Assembly (NCBI RefSeq): GCF_017872975.1
Contig: NZ_JAGGJP010000007.1
Span: 1-64,000, forward strand
DNA: 64,000 bases
Direction: 5' to 3'
Source: Rubellimicrobium aerolatum
Lineage (GTDB): Bacteria; Pseudomonadota; Alphaproteobacteria; Rhodobacterales; Rhodobacteraceae
Under the pieces are notes generated by a model. That model ran no database searches, was not told the origin of the DNA, and saw only the letters and a list, made by a program, of their open reading frames with translations. The stretch's first letter is position 1. Every line of letters begins with the position of its first letter. The position numbers were made by a program, and so were the translations under genes. Positions 62,044 through 64,000 of this stretch are shown here, one piece after another.

Positions 62044-62108
62044 GCCTTTCTTTGGCTCCAAATATCCCGGGGGGAGGCTCCGCAGGAGACGGGGGGCAGA
62101 GCCCCCCT
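62044..62108 (-). repeat. dispersed structured element, copy 5
   Basis: Minus strand: hairpin 1 GGGGGGC-TCT-GCCCCCC (62091-62107), hairpin 2 CTCC-TGC-GGAG (62078-62088), then GGGATATTTGGAGCCAAAGA and AAGG. It fills nearly the whole 72-nt gap between the uronate-dehydrogenase-like gene and the AraC gene. Confidence 0.75.
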
Positions 62109-62114
62109 GCGACA

Positions 62115-62951
62115 TCAGCCACCCTTCACCAGCCTTGCCATGCCGGCGACCCCGCTCTCGCCGAGCGGCACCGTCGCGAAGGGGCCGCCGAGGCGCATCT
62201 GCGCGAGGTCGTGCGGGTCGGGGCGGGCGGCCTTGGACAGGATGGCGGCGGCCTGGGTCTCGGCGTTGTCGCGGGGACGGTAGCCGAGGAACGACGCCTT
62301 GGCGTTCGACACCGGGGCGCGGTCGTTGGCCGACACCCCGTAGACGATGCAGAAGCCGGTGGTGGGCGTGTCCACCGCGCGTTCCACCATGTGCACGAGG
62401 TCGGGGCGGGAGAGCCAGGTGCCCAAGGCGCGCGGGTTCTGCGGGGTCTCGGTCGCCGAGAAGATGCGGCAGCAGACGGCCTCCAGGCCGCGCTTTTCCC
62501 AATAGAGGCGGGCGAGGTCCTCGGTGAAGCACTTGGAGAGGCCGTAGAAGGTGTCGGGGCGATGGGGGGCGTCGGTGTCGATGCCGGCGGCGGTCTCGTG
62601 CATCCCGACGGCGTGGACGGAGGAGGCGTAGACGACGCGGCGGGCGCCGGCGCGGTGCGCGGCCTCCCAGATGACGTAGGAGGCGAGGAAGTTGGGGCGG
62701 AGCAGGTCCTCGAAGGGCCGCTCGTCGGGGATGGCGGCGAAGTGGACGACCATCTCGGCGCCGTCCATCAGGGGGGCGACCTGGTCCATCTCGGCGCAGT
62801 CGGCCACGGCCCAGGTCTCGTTGGCGGCGAGGGTCGCGGGGGCGTCCTTGATGTCGATGGAGACGAGGGCCTCGCACAGCCGCGACAGGGGCTCGCGGAG
62901 GGCGGAGCCGAGGGCGCCCGCGGCGCCGGTGAGGACGATCTTTCTCAGCAT
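62115..62951 (-). CDS. NAD-dependent epimerase/dehydratase, uronate dehydrogenase-like
   Basis: A 278-residue extended short-chain dehydrogenase. The nucleotide-binding motif is TGAAGALGSALREPLSRL, the active-site serine in RVVYASSVHAVGMHET and the YxxxK in FYGLSKCFTEDLARLY. SANDRAPVSNAKASFLGYRP is the C-terminal strand typical of uronate dehydrogenase (udh), which oxidises galacturonate or glucuronate to the aldarate lactone. A general sugar epimerase remains possible. Confidence 0.82.
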   Translation of the reverse strand: MLRKIVLTGAAGALGSALREPLSRLCEALVSIDIKDAPATLAANETWAVADCAEMDQVAPLMDGAEMVVHFAAIPDERPFEDLLRPNFLASYVIWEAAHRAGARRVVYASSVHAVGMHETAAGIDTDAPHRPDTFYGLSKCFTEDLARLYWEKRGLEAVCCRIFSATETPQNPRALGTWLSRPDLVHMVERAVDTPTTGFCIVYGVSANDRAPVSNAKASFLGYRPRDNAETQAAAILSKAARPDPHDLAQMRLGGPFATVPLGESGVAGMARLVKGG

Positions 62952-62959
62952 GGGGGACC

Positions 62960-64000
62960 TCAGATGATGGCGCGTTCGCGCAGGGGTTCGCCGCGAAGGA
63001 CGCGGGCGTAGCCGAGGGGGGACAGGTCCAGCGAGCGCCAGCCGCCGGTGCTGATCCATTCGGCGAGGCCCCGGCCCACGGCGGGGGCCTGCTGGAAGCC
63101 ATGGCCGGAGAAGCCGTTGGCGAAGAGCAGGTTCGGCAGGTCCGGCGCGGGGCCGAGGACGGCGTTCTGGTCGAGCGTGTTGTAGTCGTACTGGCCGACC
63201 CAGGTGGAAAGGACGCGCGCGCGCTCGAAGGTGGGGATGCGGGCGGCCAGCGCCGGCCACATGACCTCCTCCCAGAGGGAATGGTCCATCACGAAGTCGT
63301 CGGGGTCCGCCGCCACGTCGGGGTCGGGAACGCAGCCGGCGAGGTAGTTCGCGCCCGAGGGCAGGACGTGGACCCCGGCGGGGTCGATGGTCAGGGGGAT
63401 GTCGCGGGTCGGGGGCTCGGGGGTGGAGAAGAGGACGGAGGTGCGCTTGCGCGGCTCGACCGGGAGCGGCAGGCCCGCCATGGCGGCGATGCGGGCCGCG
63501 CGGGTGCCGGCGGCGTTCACCAGCCAGTCGCAGGCGACCGTGTCGCCGGTGGCGAGGCGAACGGCGGTGACGCGGCCGTTGGCGGTCTGGAGGCCCGCGA
63601 CCTCGTTGCGGATGTAGTCCACGCCGTTCGCGCGGGCCTTGAGGCGGAACCAGTCGAAGACGGTCGCGCCGTCGAAGTAGCCCTCGTCCACGGGGTTGTG
63701 GGAGCCGCAGACGAGGTCATCGACGGTGAGCCAGGGCCATTCGGCCTTGATCTCGGCGGGCGAGAGGATGCGGGTCGCGGCGCCGAGGCGGTTCTGCATG
63801 GCGGCGTTGTCGCGCAGCACCGACGCGAAGGAATCGTCGGTGGCGAGGTAGAGGTAGCCGAAGCTTTGCAGGCGGATGGCGGGGGCCTCGGGGTCGGCCA
63901 TCCAGTCGCGGAAGCCGTGGATGAACTCGGCGGCGAAGCGGGAGATGCGGACGTTCACCTCGGCCCCGAACTGCTGGCGGATCGAGGAGTGCGAGAGGGT
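62960..64000 (-). CDS. FAD-dependent amine/amino acid oxidoreductase (DAO family), partial
   Basis: The gene enters from outside the window: on the minus strand its frame is open from 64000 to the stop at 62960. Visible parts are the substrate/FAD domain of the D-amino acid oxidase-sarcosine oxidase family: IRQQFGAEVNVRISRFAAEF, WLVNAAGTRAARIAAMAGLP, GVHVLPSGANYLAGCVP and FANGFSGHGFQQAPAVGRGL. The N-terminal nucleotide-binding motif is missing only because of the window edge. It is eight bases upstream of the uronate-dehydrogenase-like gene, so both share an operon. Confidence 0.85.
   Translation of the reverse strand, partial: TLSHSSIRQQFGAEVNVRISRFAAEFIHGFRDWMADPEAPAIRLQSFGYLYLATDDSFASVLRDNAAMQNRLGAATRILSPAEIKAEWPWLTVDDLVCGSHNPVDEGYFDGATVFDWFRLKARANGVDYIRNEVAGLQTANGRVTAVRLATGDTVACDWLVNAAGTRAARIAAMAGLPLPVEPRKRTSVLFSTPEPPTRDIPLTIDPAGVHVLPSGANYLAGCVPDPDVAADPDDFVMDHSLWEEVMWPALAARIPTFERARVLSTWVGQYDYNTLDQNAVLGPAPDLPNLLFANGFSGHGFQQAPAVGRGLAEWISTGGWRSLDLSPLGYARVLRGEPLRERAII

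Noticed and set aside
1-64000. CRISPR array, tRNA or rRNA genes, phage integrase
   Set aside because: No regularly spaced repeats of CRISPR type, no cloverleaf with T-loop consensus, and no integrase or phage structural gene was recognised.

Overview
The window is about 70% G+C, almost fully coding on both strands, and carries families typical of alphaproteobacteria of the order Rhodobacterales (Rhodobacteraceae/Paracoccaceae): a RidA-GDPD-GNAT operon, ALDH16 next to DeoC, DUF1523, DUF1285, a MoxR-DUF58-DUF4159 block and a PrtD-type type I exporter. The genus cannot be told from the sequence alone. No rRNA, tRNA, CRISPR array or phage module was recognised.

Region 1 (1-5.2 kb): a possible insertion-sequence end and a decayed gene (two in-frame stops, one frameshift); two divergent genes for exported, Asp/Arg/Gly-rich low-complexity proteins; a NarL-type sensor kinase/response regulator pair; and an SLT-type lipoprotein. 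The kinase upstream region and the gap between the two exported-protein genes share a CGGACCAAAG-type motif, present there as an inverted pair. This suggests a small regulon. Region 2 (5.4-16 kb): housekeeping and repair genes (hspQ, msrC, RluA-type pseudouridine synthase, dapA, soluble lytic transglycosylase, BadF-type sugar kinase, acyltransferase, VanZ, rsmD with a ferredoxin-reductase-like flavoprotein, peroxiredoxin, pterin dehydratase, GST). Region 3 (16-28.9 kb): RidA-GDPD-acyltransferase operon, type I secretion ABC/HlyD pair without cargo or TolC, a collapsed mlaA-mlaC remnant, PBP1A, glnK-amtB, and sulfurtransferase-aminotransferase.

Region 4 (29-38 kb): Hsp20, a secreted trypsin-like protease, the glycolate oxidase operon glcD-glcE-glcF, a DUF599 membrane protein, a 1.3 kb gene-poor stretch with a 13-bp tandem repeat and a glycosyltransferase-like fragment, and a GT2 glycosyltransferase. 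Region 5 (38-50.3 kb): a VPLPA-CTERM surface protein, the four-gene MoxR-DUF58-DUF4159-membrane protein operon, DUF1285, a hydroxypyruvate isomerase homologue, a CBS/CorC membrane protein and an MFS transporter. Region 6 (50.7-64 kb): a small gene lacking a stop codon, gabD, an alpha/beta hydrolase running in frame into creatinase, an L,D-transpeptidase lipoprotein, cupin, DUF1523, ALDH16, deoC, AraC regulator, uronate-dehydrogenase-like reductase and a partial FAD oxidoreductase.

Glycolate oxidase and the Hyi homologue both bear on glyoxylate/glycolate metabolism. GabD, creatinase and ALDH16/DeoC point to scavenging of small C/N compounds. GlnK-AmtB handles ammonium. Several genes act on peptidoglycan (two SLT proteins, PBP1A, L,D-transpeptidase).

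The most striking non-coding signal is a dispersed element of about 65 bp, seen five times. Each copy has a G-rich hairpin, a second hairpin whose arms co-vary in four copies (only two pairs remain in the fifth), and a GATATTTGGAGCCAAAG-type box. It always lies 3' of a gene read in the same direction, and twice it fills the gap inside a gene pair and ends in the downstream ribosome-binding site. A second family of TTCG-loop palindromes is also scattered in the gaps and in one case supplies a gene's stop codon.
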